DNA from: Actinoplanes octamycinicus
GTDB taxonomy: Bacteria > Actinomycetota > Actinomycetes > Mycobacteriales > Micromonosporaceae
NCBI RefSeq assembly: GCF_014205225.1
Contig: NZ_JACHNB010000001.1
Coordinates: 1,302,001-1,366,000 of the forward strand
Length of the DNA stretch: 64,000 bases
Direction of reading: 5' to 3'
This document shows, piece after piece, positions 61,724 through 64,000 of this stretch (positions within the stretch are counted from its first letter, which is position 1; each line of letters begins with the position of its first letter). The notes beneath the pieces are model-generated. The model was not told the origin of the DNA and did not search any database. It saw nothing but the letters and a program-made list of their open reading frames with translations. The position numbers and the translations under genes were made by a program.

Positions 61724-62209
61724 TTATGCGAGAGTTGCCGCTTTCGTCAACGGCACCGTCCGGTACGGGATCAGCTCGGCCAGCGCGATGATCGTGTGCG
61801 CCCGCCGGATCCCCTCGTAACCGACGATCTTGTCGATCACCCGCTGCAGGTCGGCGTTGGAGCGGGCCACGATCCGGCACAGGATGTCCCCGCCACCGGT
61901 GATCGTGTGCGCCTCCAGCACCTCGGGGATCTCGGCCAGGTGGCTCGCCACCGCGTCGTGGCCGTACCGCTGGCTGATCTCCAGGGTCACGAAGCTCATC
62001 ACCCGGTACCCGATCACGGCCGGCACCACCTCCGGGCCGAAGCCCTTGATCGCGCCGCGGGCGATGAGTTTGTCCAGGCGGGCCTGGACCGTGCCGCGTG
62101 CCACCGCGAGCCGCCGGGACAGCTCCAGCACGCCGATCCGCGGCTCCGCCGCGAGCATTTCGACCAGGTGCGCATCCAGCTCGTCGAGCTGAACAAATTG
62201 CTCGGTCAT
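61724..62209 (-). CDS. Lrp/AsnC-family regulator
   Basis: 161 residues. [54 protein letters not shown], then the RAM effector domain [58 protein letters not shown]. Divergent from hppD with 90 bases between, so it most likely senses an aromatic amino acid or its product and controls hppD. Confidence 0.92.
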   Translation of the reverse strand: MTEQFVQLDELDAHLVEMLAAEPRIGVLELSRRLAVARGTVQARLDKLIARGAIKGFGPEVVPAVIGYRVMSFVTLEISQRYGHDAVASHLAEIPEVLEAHTITGGGDILCRIVARSNADLQRVIDKIVGYEGIRRAHTIIALAELIPYRTVPLTKAATLA

Positions 62210-62237
62210 CTCCGGCCACCCCCCTACTTATTGCACA

Positions 62238-63421
<1,184 letters not shown>

Positions 63422-63474
63422 CGTACTGACCTGCGCGCAGGGAACCGTCAGGCATACGTGGTAAAGGTTTGCGC

Positions 63475-64000
63475 ATGAGTTCCCTTCCCGCGGGTTGGTA
63501 CAAGGACCCGGCCGACACCAGCACCCAGCGCTACTGGGACGGTGAGGGCTGGCTGGGCAAAGCCATCCCGGCCGACGCGGTGCCGCCGGTGGGACCGCCC
63601 CCGGTGGAGGCGGAACCCCCCGCGGCACCGCCCCCGGTGGTGACGCCCCAGCCGCAGCCCTACGCCCCGCCCCAGCCGCCGCCCGCCCATCCGGCCTACG
63701 GTCCGCCGCCCGGGTGGCAGCAGCCGCCGCCGGGGTGGCAGCAGCCGCCTCCTGGCTGGCACCAGCCGCCGCCTCCGCAGGGCTGGCAGCAACCGCCACC
63801 GGGCTGGCAGCAGCCGCCGCCTCCGCAGGGCTGGCAGCAACCGCCGCCCGGATGGCAGCAGCCGCCGCCTGGATGGCAGCAGCCGCCACCGCCGCAGGCC
63901 TGGCCGTACCCGCAACCACCGCACGCCTACGCCATGCCGGTCCCGAAGGCACGCCCGCACGGCATGCCGCTGGCCGGCCTGGGGCAGCGCCTGCTCGCCC
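63475..64000 (+). CDS. DUF2510 protein with Pro-rich repeats, probably RDD membrane protein (3' end cut off)
   Basis: 175 codons visible, no stop before the window end. MSSLPAGWYKDPADTSTQRYWDGEGWLGKAIP is DUF2510 (W-Y-x-D-P ... R-Y-W-D-G-x-x-W). A region of PPPGWQQ repeats follows (~80-145), then HGMPLAGLGQRLLA, which looks like the start of an RDD-family membrane domain. AAAGG stands ahead of ATG 63475. Confidence 0.85.
   Translation, partial: MSSLPAGWYKDPADTSTQRYWDGEGWLGKAIPADAVPPVGPPPVEAEPPAAPPPVVTPQPQPYAPPQPPPAHPAYGPPPGWQQPPPGWQQPPPGWHQPPPPQGWQQPPPGWQQPPPPQGWQQPPPGWQQPPPGWQQPPPPQAWPYPQPPHAYAMPVPKARPHGMPLAGLGQRLLA

Overview
The window is very GC-rich DNA from an actinobacterium. The gene set (class with DUF1416/SseC, DUF3263, DUF4031, DUF4032, MSMEG_6728-like, Cdc48-like AAA ATPase, AfsR/SARP regulator, MsiK, GroEL with CIRCE sites) and the frequent GTG starts and leaderless-looking promoters fit the Micromonosporaceae, most likely Actinoplanes or a close relative. 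This placement is inference from gene content and style, not from a database search. It reads as ordinary chromosome: no phage, transposase, conjugation or CRISPR genes are visible.

Layout. 1-6.6 kb: DUF1416 gene, repeat-rich spacer, AI-2E family permease, orphan GroES-like protein, PrsW-like membrane protease, FUSC permease, HD-domain protein. 6.6-7.5 kb: a gene-free repeat region, including copy A of a long dispersed repeat. 7.5-16.9 kb: DUF4031-GlpD pair, a 1693-residue sortase-type surface protein, an HxlR-peroxiredoxin fusion and a divergent MFS exporter. 17-22.7 kb: groEL with two CIRCE operators, two small genes, then a threonine-synthase-like gene behind a SAM-I riboswitch, then a tandem GNAT. 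22.7-31 kb: a hydrolase/ABC-ATPase fusion with its permease, a Cdc48-like ATPase, DUF3263, a second ABC exporter pair. 31-35 kb: amino-sugar operon (DeoR regulator, SIS, ROK kinase, NagA). 35-36 kb: gene-free repeats. 36-47.6 kb: MBL/MarR pair, PAP2, trypsin-like protease, DUF4032, a two-RCK ion channel, secreted and small proteins, PQQ-type propeller, msiK. 47.7 kb: tRNA-Thr(TGT). 48-64 kb: a frameshifted secreted gene, rlmB-cysS, subtilase, fumC, SARP regulator, lipoprotein, repeat copy B, class I fumarase, propeller protein, Lrp regulator, hppD and the start of a DUF2510 membrane protein.

How genes work together. The best functional units are: DeoR-SIS-ROK-NagA for N-acetylglucosamine-type sugar use; cysS-rlmB as a translation-linked pair; glpD-DUF4031 as an overlapping pair; MarR with an MBL-fold enzyme under two overlapping operators; Lrp next to hppD for tyrosine breakdown; and two ABC export systems. 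Two fumarases of unrelated classes are encoded 4 kb apart.

Most unusual features. (1) A SAM-I riboswitch directly in front of a zinc-ribbon threonine synthase paralogue, which makes a role in methionine synthesis from O-phosphohomoserine plausible. (2) A dispersed ~400-520 bp repeat found twice, 51 kb apart and inverted, with a nearly invariant ~140 bp core. (3) Two copies of an element with paired DnaA-box-like 9-mers 17 bp apart plus a fixed distal motif. (4) Tandem repeats that start at or include stop codons of neighbouring genes, including a 62-bp duplication that created a stop-start coupled micro-ORF between the ROK kinase and nagA. (5) An HxlR-peroxiredoxin fusion facing an MFS gene across a palindromic shared -10 box.
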